42,779 nucleotides of DNA from Klebsiella pneumoniae (GCA_945876945.1 CAMCQE010000020.1:1-42779); one strand, 5' to 3'. Counted from the first letter of the stretch, positions 21,245-34,033 are shown. Numbers and translations: made by a program. Notes: generated by a model from the sequence alone, not told the origin.

Positions 21245-21852
21245 CCGAATGCCTTGCGGGCCGCGCTGAAGGCGGCCTGCAGTTCTGCATAACTACGGGC
21301 AATCGCGAACTGCGGGAAGTCCCGCACCACGTTGTCCGGCGGGCAGAAAAAGCAGGCGCGATCGGCTTCTTCCAGCATCGGGATATCGTTGTACGAATCC
21401 CCCGTGCTCATCACCTGATATTGCATCGACTTAAAACCGCGAATGGCATGACGCTTGGGATCGGGCTGGCGCAACTGATAGCCCGTGATCTCTCCGCTGT
21501 CCGCCACCTGCAAGCGATGACACAGCATCATCGGCATATCGAGTTTGCGTAACAGGGGGAACGCGAGTTCATAGAACGTATCGGAAACGATCGCTACCTG
21601 AAACTCGCTACGGAGCCAGGTCAAAAATTCGAAAGCCCCCGGCAAAGGGTCAAGGCTATCGGCGGCGGCCATGATGTCGGCGAATTTAAGCCCGCGCTCG
21701 CGCATCACGTCGAGGCGCATTTTCATCAACTCATGATAGTCGGGGACCTCGCGGGTGGTTGCCCGAAGTTCGGCAATCCCGGTTCTCTCAGCCAACCCAA
21801 CCCAAATCTCGGGGACAAGGACCCCTTCAAAATCAAGACAAGCAATATGCAT
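21241..21852 (-). CDS. thrH: Phosphoserine phosphatase/homoserine phosphotransferase ThrH
   Basis: A HAD-superfamily enzyme that dephosphorylates phosphoserine and can pass the phosphate to homoserine. The 203-residue product closely follows Pseudomonas ThrH: ACLDFEGVLVPEIW (motif I; the second Asp of the usual DxD is Glu, normal for ThrH), IVSDTFYE (motif II), the Lys of DPKR (motif III) and GDSYNDIPML (motif IV). It is divergent from the aspartic protease gene and convergent with gluQ. Confidence 0.93.
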   Translation of the reverse strand: MHIACLDFEGVLVPEIWVGLAERTGIAELRATTREVPDYHELMKMRLDVMRERGLKFADIMAAADSLDPLPGAFEFLTWLRSEFQVAIVSDTFYELAFPLLRKLDMPMMLCHRLQVADSGEITGYQLRQPDPKRHAIRGFKSMQYQVMSTGDSYNDIPMLEEADRACFFCPPDNVVRDFPQFAIARSYAELQAAFSAARKAFG

Positions 21853-21908
21853 CGGTAACGCTCCACATCTGCTACGTTACAAAAAAGGGGCGGCAGTGTA
21901 GCAGGCAA

Positions 21909-22583
21909 ATGAAGAGAAGCCGGGAATTGTGGCGAGCGCTGGCGGCGGCAAGTTTGGCAGCGCTTTTCATTGCGGCTGAGGCTGAGACCGCAGGCGCGCG
22001 ACCGAGGGTCGTGGTCGAGGCCTTATTTCCGCATCGGGCGGTGATTCAGGTGAACGGCGTGCGGCGCGTGATTGGCGCCGGGCAACGCAGCCCCGACGGG
22101 GTCAAATTGCTGGAGGCAAATAGCCGCAAGGCTCGTTTTGAAGTCGACGGGCAGACCTTTGAGCTTGGATTGAATGAACGGGTGGATGCGAACTTCAGGC
22201 CGCCCGGCGCGGGCCCTTCTGTCAAAATCGTTGAAGCAGGCGACAGCCAGTTCTACGTCGATGGCGAGGCCAACGGCAACCCGCTGCGAATGGTGGTCGA
22301 TACAGGGGCCTCGTTCGTCAGCATCAATAGTCGGCAGGCCGCGCGTCTGGGTTTGCTGTCAAAGTTCGACGGCACACCCGTGACGATGTCAACGGCCTCG
22401 GGGCTTGCCCAAGGCTATCGGCTCAAACTCCGAACCCTGCGGGTGCAGGGTCTGTTGGCGCGAGACGTTGATTGCGTGGTGATGGACGGCGATTTCCCTG
22501 AGGTGGCCCTACTCGGCCAATCCTTTCTCAACCGCTTCCAGATGACTCGCATTGGGCCTCTGCTCACGCTCCAACAGCGCTAA
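21909..22583 (+). CDS. Retropepsin-like aspartic protease with signal anchor
   Basis: A 224-residue protein with an N-terminal hydrophobic segment (WRALAAASLAALFIAAEA, about 8-25; signal peptide or anchor) and a C-terminal domain of the clan AA retropepsin-like family (resembles TIGR02281). The catalytic motif is VVDTGAS (Asp near residue 135), followed by SINSRQAARLGL and a flap-like MSTASGLAQGYRL, then LLGQSFLNRFQM. One Asp per chain implies a dimeric enzyme. An N-terminal region with beta character (about 35-110) has no function I recognise. ATG 21909 was chosen because the signal segment begins there. The substrate is unknown. Confidence 0.82.
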   Translation: MKRSRELWRALAAASLAALFIAAEAETAGARPRVVVEALFPHRAVIQVNGVRRVIGAGQRSPDGVKLLEANSRKARFEVDGQTFELGLNERVDANFRPPGAGPSVKIVEAGDSQFYVDGEANGNPLRMVVDTGASFVSINSRQAARLGLLSKFDGTPVTMSTASGLAQGYRLKLRTLRVQGLLARDVDCVVMDGDFPEVALLGQSFLNRFQMTRIGPLLTLQQR

Positions 22584-22595
22584 TGGAGCCCGCGT

Positions 22596-23159
22596 TCAGG
22601 ACTTCTCTTGCTTGAAGCGGGTACGGTCCCACATCACTTCCGTGCCGCCATCGACCCGCGCCAGCGTGCGCGACAGCACGAACAAGAGGTCTGACAGCCG
22701 ATTGATGTACTGCTGGATCGCTTCAGATACCTCTCCGCTCTCTGCCGCGCTCACAATCGAGCGCTCGGCGCGCCGACAAACGGCCCGTGCGAACTGACAC
22801 ACCGCCGAGGCTCGATTGCCGCCTGGCAAGATGAATTCCTTCAGCGGCGGCAACGCTTCGTTGTAATGGTCAATCAACTGTTCAAGACGCGGCACCGCGC
22901 CCGCCGCGAGCAAAGTGCTTCCCGGAATTGAAAGCTCGCCGCCCAGATCGAACAAATCGTGCTGAATTTCGAACATGGCGCTGGCCATCTCGGCGGGGAG
23001 CGCCTCACACAGAAGCAGACCCAGTACGGTGTTGAGTTCGTCGACTTCGCCAAGGGCATGGATGCGGGCAGAATCCTTAGCGGCGCGACTCCCGTCGCCG
23101 AGGCCAGTCGTGCCGGCATCGCCGGTGCGTGTATAAATTTTTGAGAGTCTATGACCCAT
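22596..23159 (-). CDS. Cob(I)alamin adenosyltransferase, PduO type
   Basis: Transfers the adenosyl group of ATP to cob(I)alamin to make coenzyme B12. The 187-residue helical-bundle protein has the N-terminal ATP-binding motif YTRTGDAGTTGLGDG, then GEVDELNTVLG and the signature FILPGGNRASAVCQFARAV followed by CRRAER. PduO/MMAB families share these residues. The cobalamin-dependent metH lies 2.4 kb downstream on the other strand, but metH uses methylcobalamin, so the link is only general B12 use. It is convergent with the protease gene. Confidence 0.93.
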   Translation of the reverse strand: MGHRLSKIYTRTGDAGTTGLGDGSRAAKDSARIHALGEVDELNTVLGLLLCEALPAEMASAMFEIQHDLFDLGGELSIPGSTLLAAGAVPRLEQLIDHYNEALPPLKEFILPGGNRASAVCQFARAVCRRAERSIVSAAESGEVSEAIQQYINRLSDLLFVLSRTLARVDGGTEVMWDRTRFKQEKS

Positions 23160-23243
23160 GGGGGAACCTTCTGTGTTTTAGGCGGCCATCTAAACAGCCA
23201 CCAGAATCCCTGTCAAAGCACACTGCGCGGTGCCGCATCAGGA

Positions 23244-23255
23244 CTGTTAAACTGG
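23244..23255 (+). promoter_or_regulatory. Extended -10-like motif upstream of the glycosyltransferase
   Basis: CTGTTAAACTGG contains TG-T-TAAACT, an extended -10 arrangement with 4 of 6 hexamer matches, 36 bases before the ATG at 23291. The identical 12 bases recur 33 bases before metH (25564-25575). No -35 box is evident. The remainder of 23160-23290 holds nothing else I recognise. Confidence 0.35.
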
Positions 23256-23290
23256 CGCAGATTCCCCAGGTAAAAGTCCCCGCCCCGCCG

Positions 23291-24070
23291 ATGAGCACTT
23301 CGCAAAATCTCCTTGCCGCCAGCGCTGACGCGCCAGAAGTCTCGGTGATCATCCCCTGCTTCAACGAAGCGGACAACATCATTGGGCTGATCGCCGAGGT
23401 GGCCACGGCATGCGTGCGCACCGAATTCGAGATTCTCGTCATCGATGACGCCAGCACCGATGAAACGCCGAGGCGACTGCTTGAGGCCCTGCCGGCCTAT
23501 GCCGGACGTTTACGCGTGCTGCGCCATGACGCCAATCGCGGCCAGAGTGCTGGCGTCTGTACCGGGATCGATTTTGCCCGTGGACGCTACATCGTGACGC
23601 TGGACGGTGATGGTCAAAACGACCCCGCGGACATCCCGAATCTGCTGGAGGCCCTGCGTCACGCGACGGAGACCCCGGTCATCATTTGTGGTCATCGGCA
23701 ACGCCGGCGCGATACCTGGGTACGACGCTGGTCTTCGCGGATCGCCAACGGCGTGCGGGCGCGGGCGCTGGGCGACGCCACGCCGGATACCGGCTGCGGC
23801 TTAAAGGCCTTCGAGCGAACCCTGTTTATGCGCTTGCCCAGATTTAATCACATGCATCGTTTTCTCCCTGCGCTGGTCCGCCGCGAGGGCGGGCTTGCCC
23901 TGTCCGTCGCGGTAAACCACAGGCCGCGCCTGCACGGCCAGTCGAAATACGGCATCGGCAATCGCCTGTGGGTGGGAATCGTGGATATCTTCGGTGTGAT
24001 GTGGCTCCAACGCCGACGCTTTCGCACCGGCATGGCAACCGAAACCCGCGCTGAGGGCGCTCAGCAATGA
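23291..24070 (+). CDS. Family 2 glycosyltransferase, polyprenyl-phosphate-sugar synthase type
   Basis: A 259-residue GT-A glycosyltransferase similar to dolichyl-phosphate mannose synthase and ArnC. It has VSVIIPCFNEADNI, ILVIDDASTDET, NRGQSAGVCTGIDFARG and the metal-binding TLDGDGQNDPADI (DxD-type), followed by DTGCGLKAFERTLF and a HRPRLHGQSKYG segment typical of the family. Unlike ArnC it lacks C-terminal membrane helices, so the partner membrane protein encoded directly after it (overlap ATGA) may anchor it. It probably charges a polyprenyl phosphate with a sugar for envelope glycan work; the sugar is unknown. ATG 23291 was chosen by homology. Confidence 0.86.
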   Translation: MSTSQNLLAASADAPEVSVIIPCFNEADNIIGLIAEVATACVRTEFEILVIDDASTDETPRRLLEALPAYAGRLRVLRHDANRGQSAGVCTGIDFARGRYIVTLDGDGQNDPADIPNLLEALRHATETPVIICGHRQRRRDTWVRRWSSRIANGVRARALGDATPDTGCGLKAFERTLFMRLPRFNHMHRFLPALVRREGGLALSVAVNHRPRLHGQSKYGIGNRLWVGIVDIFGVMWLQRRRFRTGMATETRAEGAQQ

Positions 24071-24423
24071 GCACGCTAACTGAACTGCACGCCACCATTG
24101 CGGCCTTTTTTAATCTCCCACTCGGGCACTGGCTGGGCGTAGATCTTCAGGCTGGCAAGATTGTCGGCTACGTTGGGGCGCTGATGTTTGCGGGGCGCTG
24201 GGTGGTGCAACTGATGGCCTCGCGGCTGTCCAATAAACCAGTGATGCCGCGAACTTTCTGGTACATGAGCCTGGCCGGCAGCATCTGTCTGCTGAGCTAT
24301 TTCGTCTTCGGCAAAAACGATTCAGTGGGCATTCTCTCGAACCTCTTCCCTTTATTTGTGGCTGCCTACAATCTGGTGCTCGATAACCGGCATCGGAAAG
24401 CCGACGCGAGTGCAGCCCATTGA
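24067..24423 (+). CDS. LAB_N (lipid-A-disaccharide synthase N-terminal domain-like) membrane protein
   Basis: A 118-residue protein with three membrane segments (about 31-51, 63-82, 86-106). KIVGYVGALMFAGRWVVQ, PRTFWYMSLAGSICLLSY and NLFPLFVAAYNLVLDNRHR are typical of the small LAB_N domain, which is often encoded next to a dolichyl-phosphate-mannose-synthase-like enzyme. It overlaps that gene here by ATGA, so the two are probably one functional pair in transfer or flipping of a lipid-linked sugar. It is not LpxB itself: the catalytic part is absent. Confidence 0.8.
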   Translation: MSTLTELHATIAAFFNLPLGHWLGVDLQAGKIVGYVGALMFAGRWVVQLMASRLSNKPVMPRTFWYMSLAGSICLLSYFVFGKNDSVGILSNLFPLFVAAYNLVLDNRHRKADASAAH

Positions 24424-24439
24424 AAGAGCGCTATCGACG

Positions 24440-25537
24440 ATGATCCTGCAGCGCTATGTGACCCGCGAATTTCTGCGCTTCTCGGCGATGGTGCTGGGTG
24501 CGCTGGTGATCATTTTTTTCACGACACGCTTTGCAGGATTTCTGGGCCAGGCAGCCGAAGGCAAAATTGCGCCGGCCCACATCTTCGAACTGCTGGGTCT
24601 GAAAATGCTGACGTCGATGCGGGACCTCATCCCCATGAGCCTGTTCCTCGGGATCTTCGCCGCCATCATCCGCTTTCAGCGCGACCGGGAGCTGGTGGCC
24701 ATGCGAGCAGCCGGCATCAGCCCGGCCATGCTGCTCGGCGTGGCATTCAAACTGGGCGCCATCGCCGCACTGCTGGTGGGTACGCTGACGCTTTACGCGG
24801 AACCGCATCTGGAAGAGATAGGCCAGCGAATTCGGGAACAAACCGAGAACGACGCCACCATCGCCGGGGTCAAGGCGGGGCGCTTCAGGGAAATTGGCGG
24901 CGGCAAGAAAATTTTCTACGCCGAAAAAGTGGGCGCCGACAGCAAACTGCTGGAGCAGGTGTTCGTGCAGGTCAGGGAAGGCGAAGACATCGGCCTGCTG
25001 CGATCCGACCAGTCGCATGTTGAAACGGAACCCGGTGACGGCGATCGCTTTGCGGTGTTTCTCGACGGAATTACCTACAAGGCCCAACCGGGCGCGCTGA
25101 ATTACGTGGTGACCAACTTCGGCAAATATGCCCTGCGCATTGAGGCCCATGCCCCGACCGACATCTCAGGCAACGTGAACTACATGCCAACGCGGGAACT
25201 GCTGCGTTACAGCGCTCGCGTGTTCAAGGTGGAGTTTCAGTGGCGGCTGGCAAAACCGATCGCGGCGCTCCTGCTCCCCTTGTTGGCGGTGCTGGTGGCG
25301 CTGTCCAGCAACGGGCATAACTGGTATCTCTGGCTCCTGACGGCAGTGTCGGGCTACTTCGGCTACAGCAACCTGCTTGGGGTGGGTCGCGCGCTGCTCA
25401 ACAAGGGGATCCTGCCTACCAGCATAGGGCTGTGGATCATTCATCTGGCGCTGGTAGCGATACTGGCCGGGATCTGGTGGGCGTCGCGACGCCAGCACTT
25501 GCGGCTGCGGCCTCGCCCGCAGCAGGCGACGCCATGA
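24440..25537 (+). CDS. lptF: LptF/LptG-family permease, closest to LptF
   Basis: A subunit of the inner-membrane complex that extracts lipopolysaccharide for transport to the outer membrane with LptB. The 365-residue product has the family layout: N-terminal helices (MILQRYVTREFLRFSAMVLG; MSLFLGIFAAIIRFQRDRELVAMRAAGIS), a periplasmic beta-jellyroll domain (about 130-265) and C-terminal helices (about 268-355). The coupling-helix-like region RDRELVAMRAAGIS contacts LptB in homologues. LptF usually precedes lptG; here metH follows, so lptG must be elsewhere. I chose ATG 24440 because it matches the MIIxRY-type start. Confidence 0.88.
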   Translation: MILQRYVTREFLRFSAMVLGALVIIFFTTRFAGFLGQAAEGKIAPAHIFELLGLKMLTSMRDLIPMSLFLGIFAAIIRFQRDRELVAMRAAGISPAMLLGVAFKLGAIAALLVGTLTLYAEPHLEEIGQRIREQTENDATIAGVKAGRFREIGGGKKIFYAEKVGADSKLLEQVFVQVREGEDIGLLRSDQSHVETEPGDGDRFAVFLDGITYKAQPGALNYVVTNFGKYALRIEAHAPTDISGNVNYMPTRELLRYSARVFKVEFQWRLAKPIAALLLPLLAVLVALSSNGHNWYLWLLTAVSGYFGYSNLLGVGRALLNKGILPTSIGLWIIHLALVAILAGIWWASRRQHLRLRPRPQQATP

Positions 25538-25563
25538 GTCACGCTGCCCGTCCAGTGGCTCCG

Positions 25564-25575
25564 CCTGTTAAACTG
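25564..25575 (+). promoter_or_regulatory. Extended -10-like motif upstream of metH
   Basis: CTGTTAAACTGG, identical to the motif before the glycosyltransferase gene, ends 32 bases before the metH ATG. It may be a metH promoter independent of lptF. The 70-base gap shows neither a cobalamin box nor a recognisable SAH riboswitch core. Confidence 0.35.
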
Positions 25576-25607
25576 GTCGCACCGCAATAATCCGAGTCTG
25601 ACCCAGC

Positions 25608-29286
<3,679 letters not shown>

Positions 29287-29300
<14 letters not shown>

Positions 29301-30687
29301 GGCGCAAGGCTTCGCGCCGGTAAAAGCCCTGCTCGAGGCCGACTCGCCACTGGGGCAGGTCGAAGTGCGGGGCTGGGTCCGCACCCGGCGCGACGCGAAG
29401 GAGTTTTCGTTTCTCGAAGTGAACGACGGCTCCTGCCTCAAAGGCCTGCAGTGCGTGATCGACGCGAACTGCGATGGTTTTAGCGAGGTCCGCCGGGCAA
29501 TGACCGGGGCCGCGGTGGCGGTGAGCGGTGAACTGGTTCCCTCGCTGGGCAAAGAGCAGCGCTGGGAACTGCGGGCCCAGACGCTACGCATCATCGGCGA
29601 GTGCCCGGAAGATTATCCGCTCCAGAAAAAACGCCACTCAGACGAATTCCTGCGCACCATCGCGCATCTGCGCGCACGCACCAACAAGTTTGGGGCGATG
29701 GCCCGCATCCGCTCGCGGCTGGCCTTTGCCGTGCACGATTTCTTCCAGCAGCGCGGCTTTCATTACATCCACACCCCGATCATTACCGGCGCCGACTGCG
29801 AAGGTGCCGGGGATATGTTCAAGGTGACCACACTCGATTTGACCCGGGTGCCCCAGCGCGAAGGCCGGGTGGACTTCAATCAGGACTTTTTCGGCAAGGA
29901 AGCACACCTCACCGTTTCCGGGCAGTTGGCGGTGGAAACCTACTGTCTCGCGCTCGGCAAGGTGTACACCTTCGGGCCGACTTTCCGCGCCGAGAACTCG
30001 AACACCAGCCGACACATGGCCGAGTTCTGGATGATTGAACCCGAGTTCGCCTTTGCCGAACTGGCAGACGACATGCAGCTCGCCGAAGACATGGTGAAGT
30101 TTCTGCTCGATTTCCTGTGCACCGATTGCGCAGAGGATCTCAAACTCTTCACCAGTTTTGTTGACCCTGAACTGCAGTCAACGCTGGATGCTGTACGCAG
30201 CAGCGACTTCGCGCGCGTGAGCTACACCGATGCCATCGCCATCCTCCAGGCTGCCGGCCGGCCTTTCGAATACGCGCCGGTGTGGGGACAGGACCTGCAG
30301 TCCGAGCACGAGCGCTATCTGACCGAAGTGCATTTCCAGCGACCGGTGTTCGTGCACGACTGGCCGCGCGAAATCAAAGCGTTCTATATGCGGCAAAACG
30401 CCGATGGCAAAACCGTCGCCGCGATGGACCTGCTGGTGCCGCGGATTGGCGAACTCATCGGCGGCAGCCAGCGCGAAGAGCGGCTGGAAGTCCTTGGTGC
30501 GCGCATCGACGAACTCGGGCTGAGTCGCGAGGATTACTGGTGGTATCTCGATACCCGCAAATTTGGCACCGCCCCGCACGCCGGCTTTGGTCTCGGCTTT
30601 GAACGCCTGCTGATGTTTGTTACCGGCGTCACCAATATCCGGGACGTCATCCCGTTCCCCCGCACCCCGAGACATCTGGAGTTCTAA
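29287..30687 (+). CDS. asnS: Asparaginyl-tRNA synthetase
   Basis: Charges tRNA(Asn) with asparagine. The 466-residue product equals the E. coli length and follows it closely: an N-terminal OB fold for the anticodon ([25 protein letters not shown]), class II motif 2 [21 protein letters not shown]-type region, and motif 3 [15 protein letters not shown], ending [15 protein letters not shown]. The ATG at 29287 lies inside the last codons of metH in another frame, so translation may be coupled. Confidence 0.97.
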
Positions 30688-30689
30688 GC

Positions 30690-30998
30690 ATGCACGTGAT
30701 GGTCGATCTCTGCGTCGTCCCCATCGGCGTTGGCGTCTCGCTCTCACCCTACATTGCGCACTGCCAGCGCGTGATCGATGCCAGCGGCCTCGCCCATCAG
30801 ATGCACCCTTACGGGACGGTCATTGAGGGTGAGTGGGATGCGGTAATGGCCTGTGTGAAGGCTTGCCATGACGCCCTGCATCAGGAGGGCGTGCCGCGGG
30901 TGTTTACCAATCTCAAAGTCGGCACCCGCACCGATAAGCGCCAGCACATGGAAGATAAAATCGCGAGCGTAGAAGCCCTGTTGAACCCAGCGAACTAA
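30690..30998 (+). CDS. MTH1187/YqgV-family protein (thiamine-binding type)
   Basis: A 102-residue protein of the MTH1187 family (formerly DUF77). The signature [19 protein letters not shown] at the N-terminus and the later [20 protein letters not shown] are family features, as is [15 protein letters not shown] near the end. Some members bind thiamine or related pyrimidines; no thiamine gene is nearby here, so the ligand is open. It starts 2 bases after asnS and is probably in the same transcript. Confidence 0.8.
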   Translation: MHVMVDLCVVPIGVGVSLSPYIAHCQRVIDASGLAHQMHPYGTVIEGEWDAVMACVKACHDALHQEGVPRVFTNLKVGTRTDKRQHMEDKIASVEALLNPAN

Positions 30999-31035
30999 TC
31001 AGCGCGGCGCCGCAGGCGTCGGGGAGACTCTTGAA

Positions 31036-32730
31036 ATGGCAACGATTGCACCGAGTTTTGTCCACGGCGTCAGCGAAGAACCCCTGCGCTATCTCACGAT
31101 GGGACAATTGTTGCGCGATGCCGCCAGCCAGCATACGGCGCGGGAAGCGTTGGTGGTGCGCCAACAGTCGATACGCTGGACCTATGGCGAACTCGACACG
31201 CGGGTTGATGCGCTGGCCGCCGGGCTGCTCGCATTGGGCCTGCAACGCGGCGAGCGTATCGGGATCTGGTCGCCCAACAACGCCGAATGGGTGCTGACCC
31301 AATTCGCCGCCGCTCGCGCAGGTCTGGTGCTGGTCAATATCAATCCGGCGTATCGCCTCTCCGAACTCGAATATGCGCTCAATAAAGTCGGTTGCGCCGC
31401 GTTGGTCACGGCCAGCCGCTTCAAGAGCAGCGACTATCTGGAGATGTTACGCACGCTGGCCCCGGAGCTTGCCGATTGCGCGCCTGGCGCGCTCCGCGCC
31501 GGCACCCTGCCCGCACTGCGGACGGTGATTGCTATCGACGAACAGGCGCATCCCGGCATGCTGCGCTTTTGCGATGTCTCCGCACTTGGAGGCGAGACCG
31601 AGCACGCCGAACTCGAGCGCCTCGCGCCCCTGCTGCAACCCGATGACGCGGCCAACATCCAGTTCACGAGCGGCACCACCGGCATGCCCAAAGGCGCCAC
31701 GCTCACGCATTTCAATGTGATCAATAACGGTTATTTCGTGGGGCGCGCGATGCGCTTCTCGGCGGAAGATCGCTTATGCATTCCGGTCCCGCTCTACCAT
31801 TGTTTCGGCATGGTGATGAGCGTGCTGACCTGCGTCTCGCACGGCGCGACGATGGTGTTTCCTGCCGAAGCCTTTGAGCCCCGCGCGGTGCTTGAGGCGG
31901 TCGCCGCCGAGCGCTGCACCGCGCTGCATGGGGTGCCGACCATGTTCATCGCCGAACTTGATCACCCCGAATTTGCCCAGTTTGATTTGAGCACGCTCCG
32001 CACCGGCATCATGGCCGGCGCGCCCTGCCCGATTGAAGTCATGAAGCGCGTGCTGAGCGATATGCACATGACGGGCGTCACCATTGCCTATGGCATGACC
32101 GAGACGAGTCCCGTGAGCTTTCAGAGCGGTCTCGATGATCCGATCGACCGCCGCGTTTCCACCATTGGCCGGGTGCATCCGCACGTGCAGGTGAAGGTTG
32201 TGGATGCCGATGGTTTGACGGTGCCGCGCGGCGAAAAAGGCGAGCTCTATACCCGCGGCTACAGCGTGATGCTCGGCTACTGGAACGACCCGGAGCGCAC
32301 GGCCGATTCGATCGACAGCGCCGGCTGGATGCACACCGGCGACCTCGCCGTGATCGACGACGAGGGCTACTGCAATATCGTGGGCCGCGTGAAAGACATG
32401 ATCATCCGCGGCGGGGAAAACGTGTACCCGCGCGAGATCGAGGAGTTTCTTTATCGCCATCCCAAAATTCAGGACGTGGCGGTGTTTGGCGTGCCAGACC
32501 AGCGCTTTGGTGAGCAGGTGGCGGTATGGATCAAGCTAAAAGAAGGTGAAAGCGCGGATGCGGACGAAGTCCGCGGGTTCTGTCAGGGCCAGATTGCGCA
32601 CTACAAAATTCCGCACCACGTGCGCTTTGTAGACGGCTTCCCGATGACGGTCACCGGCAAAATCCAGAAATTCATGATGCGTGAGGCGATGGTGGACGAA
32701 CTCGGCCTGGCGGTTGAGCGCACCGCCTGA
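31036..32730 (+). CDS. Fatty acyl-CoA synthetase (AMP-forming)
   Basis: Activates a carboxylic acid with ATP and CoA through an acyl-adenylate. The 564-residue product resembles the ACSF2-like branch. The P-loop-like motif is [16 protein letters not shown], followed by [13 protein letters not shown], the adenine-binding [10 protein letters not shown], the hinge region [22 protein letters not shown] with [18 protein letters not shown], and the C-terminal catalytic Lys in [13 protein letters not shown]. Substrate chain length cannot be read from sequence. A strong GGGGAGA site precedes the ATG. With the FadB-like enzyme and carboxylase pair nearby it fits acyl-CoA breakdown. Confidence 0.91.
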   Translation: MATIAPSFVHGVSEEPLRYLTMGQLLRDAASQHTAREALVVRQQSIRWTYGELDTRVDALAAGLLALGLQRGERIGIWSPNNAEWVLTQFAAARAGLVLVNINPAYRLSELEYALNKVGCAALVTASRFKSSDYLEMLRTLAPELADCAPGALRAGTLPALRTVIAIDEQAHPGMLRFCDVSALGGETEHAELERLAPLLQPDDAANIQFTSGTTGMPKGATLTHFNVINNGYFVGRAMRFSAEDRLCIPVPLYHCFGMVMSVLTCVSHGATMVFPAEAFEPRAVLEAVAAERCTALHGVPTMFIAELDHPEFAQFDLSTLRTGIMAGAPCPIEVMKRVLSDMHMTGVTIAYGMTETSPVSFQSGLDDPIDRRVSTIGRVHPHVQVKVVDADGLTVPRGEKGELYTRGYSVMLGYWNDPERTADSIDSAGWMHTGDLAVIDDEGYCNIVGRVKDMIIRGGENVYPREIEEFLYRHPKIQDVAVFGVPDQRFGEQVAVWIKLKEGESADADEVRGFCQGQIAHYKIPHHVRFVDGFPMTVTGKIQKFMMREAMVDELGLAVERTA

Positions 32731-32746
32731 TTCGCCAGACTTGGGC

Positions 32747-33967
32747 TCAATTCACCGGGGTACGCCAAAGGTCGTCAAGATCCGGAAAGCGCCATTTTTC
32801 CTGCGATTCCCACGACACGATTTTGTCGGCGCAGCCGCTGTCGGCCAAATCGACAATCCGCGGACGCTGCCGTTCGCGGCGATTCGCGCAATAGAAAGTC
32901 TTGACGACCGGGGTGAGCAAGGCATCTTCGTGCGACTCCGTCACCACTGCCAGCAGTCCAGACTCAAGTCTTACCAAGGAGCCCAACGGGAAGATGCCCA
33001 CGCTTTTCACGAAAGCATGGAACACCGGCAGATCGAAATGGCCTTTGGCCCACTCATTCATTTTGCGCAGCGCCTCGGCCGGGTTCCAGCCGAGTTTGTA
33101 AGGCCTGTTTGAAGTGATGGCGTCGTAGACGTCGCATACGGCGCCCATCTTGGCGTAGAGGCTGATGGCGTCACCCGGGAGGCGGTCCGGATAGCCGGTG
33201 CCGTCTACTTTCTCGTGATGATGGAGCGTGACGTCCAGCGGGATCTGCCCAGCCCCGCCGCCTTCCACCAGCATATCGAAGCCAGCCTTCGAGTGACCCT
33301 TAATGAGTTCGTACTCGGCGTCGGTCAGCTTGCCGGGCTTGTTCAATACTTCCAGGGGAATGACCGATTTACCCAAATCGTGTACCAGGCCGGCCAGACC
33401 CAACTCGCGGACCGTATCTTCTGGCAGGCCGAGGCGACGGGCGAGCGCCAGCATGAGGCCGCAGACCGCCACTGAATGCATGTAGGTGTAGTCGTCTTTG
33501 GACTTGAGGCGGGCCAGCGACACCAGTGCGCTCGGATGGCGCATCACCGAGGCGCTGATTTCCTCCACCAGCGGCGCGAGGCCGGCGGTATCCACCGACT
33601 TGCCCATGCGCGCCTCTTTAAACATCGACACCACCGCGCCCCTCGCCCGGTTACAGATGCGCGCCGCGCGCTCAACTTCTTCAGCGGCGGCGACCTTGAG
33701 AGACGGCAAATCGCTTGTCGTGGCGGCGACAAGTTCAGCCTCGTTGCTTCTGGCCACTTCCTCGCGGGTCGCGCCACCTTCGATATCCAATCCGCGGCTG
33801 GTATCGATCCAGCATTCGCTAACGCCGCTCGAATGAATCCTGACGAGATCCTGCGGGTCTTCCAGCAGGAACTTGGTATTCCAGAACGGATGATCCATCC
33901 AGGAGCCACACAGTTCATTGAGGAACATGCCGGGACGAAGCTGGGAGGTGGGGATTTTTTTGAGCAT
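32747..33967 (-). CDS. HD-GYP c-di-GMP phosphodiesterase with DUF3391-like N-terminus
   Basis: HD-GYP proteins hydrolyse c-di-GMP. The 406-residue product begins with a DUF3391-like region (KKIPTSQLRPGMFLNELCGSW, residues 1-60). The HD domain has H196-D197 in LVHDLGKS and the GYP loop HHEKVDGTGYP (250-260), so both signature parts are intact. YMHSVAVCGLMLALAR and GAVCDVYDAITSNRPYK are further family hallmarks. No membrane segment is present. It lies downstream of the ykgJ-like gene and ends 16 bases from the acyl-CoA synthetase on the other strand. With the GGDEF protein it gives the window both arms of c-di-GMP turnover. Confidence 0.92.
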   Translation of the reverse strand: MLKKIPTSQLRPGMFLNELCGSWMDHPFWNTKFLLEDPQDLVRIHSSGVSECWIDTSRGLDIEGGATREEVARSNEAELVAATTSDLPSLKVAAAEEVERAARICNRARGAVVSMFKEARMGKSVDTAGLAPLVEEISASVMRHPSALVSLARLKSKDDYTYMHSVAVCGLMLALARRLGLPEDTVRELGLAGLVHDLGKSVIPLEVLNKPGKLTDAEYELIKGHSKAGFDMLVEGGGAGQIPLDVTLHHHEKVDGTGYPDRLPGDAISLYAKMGAVCDVYDAITSNRPYKLGWNPAEALRKMNEWAKGHFDLPVFHAFVKSVGIFPLGSLVRLESGLLAVVTESHEDALLTPVVKTFYCANRRERQRPRIVDLADSGCADKIVSWESQEKWRFPDLDDLWRTPVN

Positions 33968-34033
33968 GTACCAAGTTGTCCGGAAGACGGCCTATGGAGT
34001 GGGCTAGCGGCCGCGAGCCGTTAACATTAAGCG

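Noticed and set aside
21408-21852. Degenerate HAD motif in ThrH (Glu in place of the second Asp)
   Set aside because: DxE at this position is the normal state in ThrH of Pseudomonas, so it is not a defect.
25538-25607. Possible cobalamin or SAH riboswitch before metH
   Set aside because: The gap is only 70 bases and contains neither a B12 box nor the conserved SAH core; no suitable stem is visible.
30999-31035. GCGGCGCCGC palindrome before the acyl-CoA synthetase
   Set aside because: A short GC palindrome is expected by chance in this base composition and has no promoter context.
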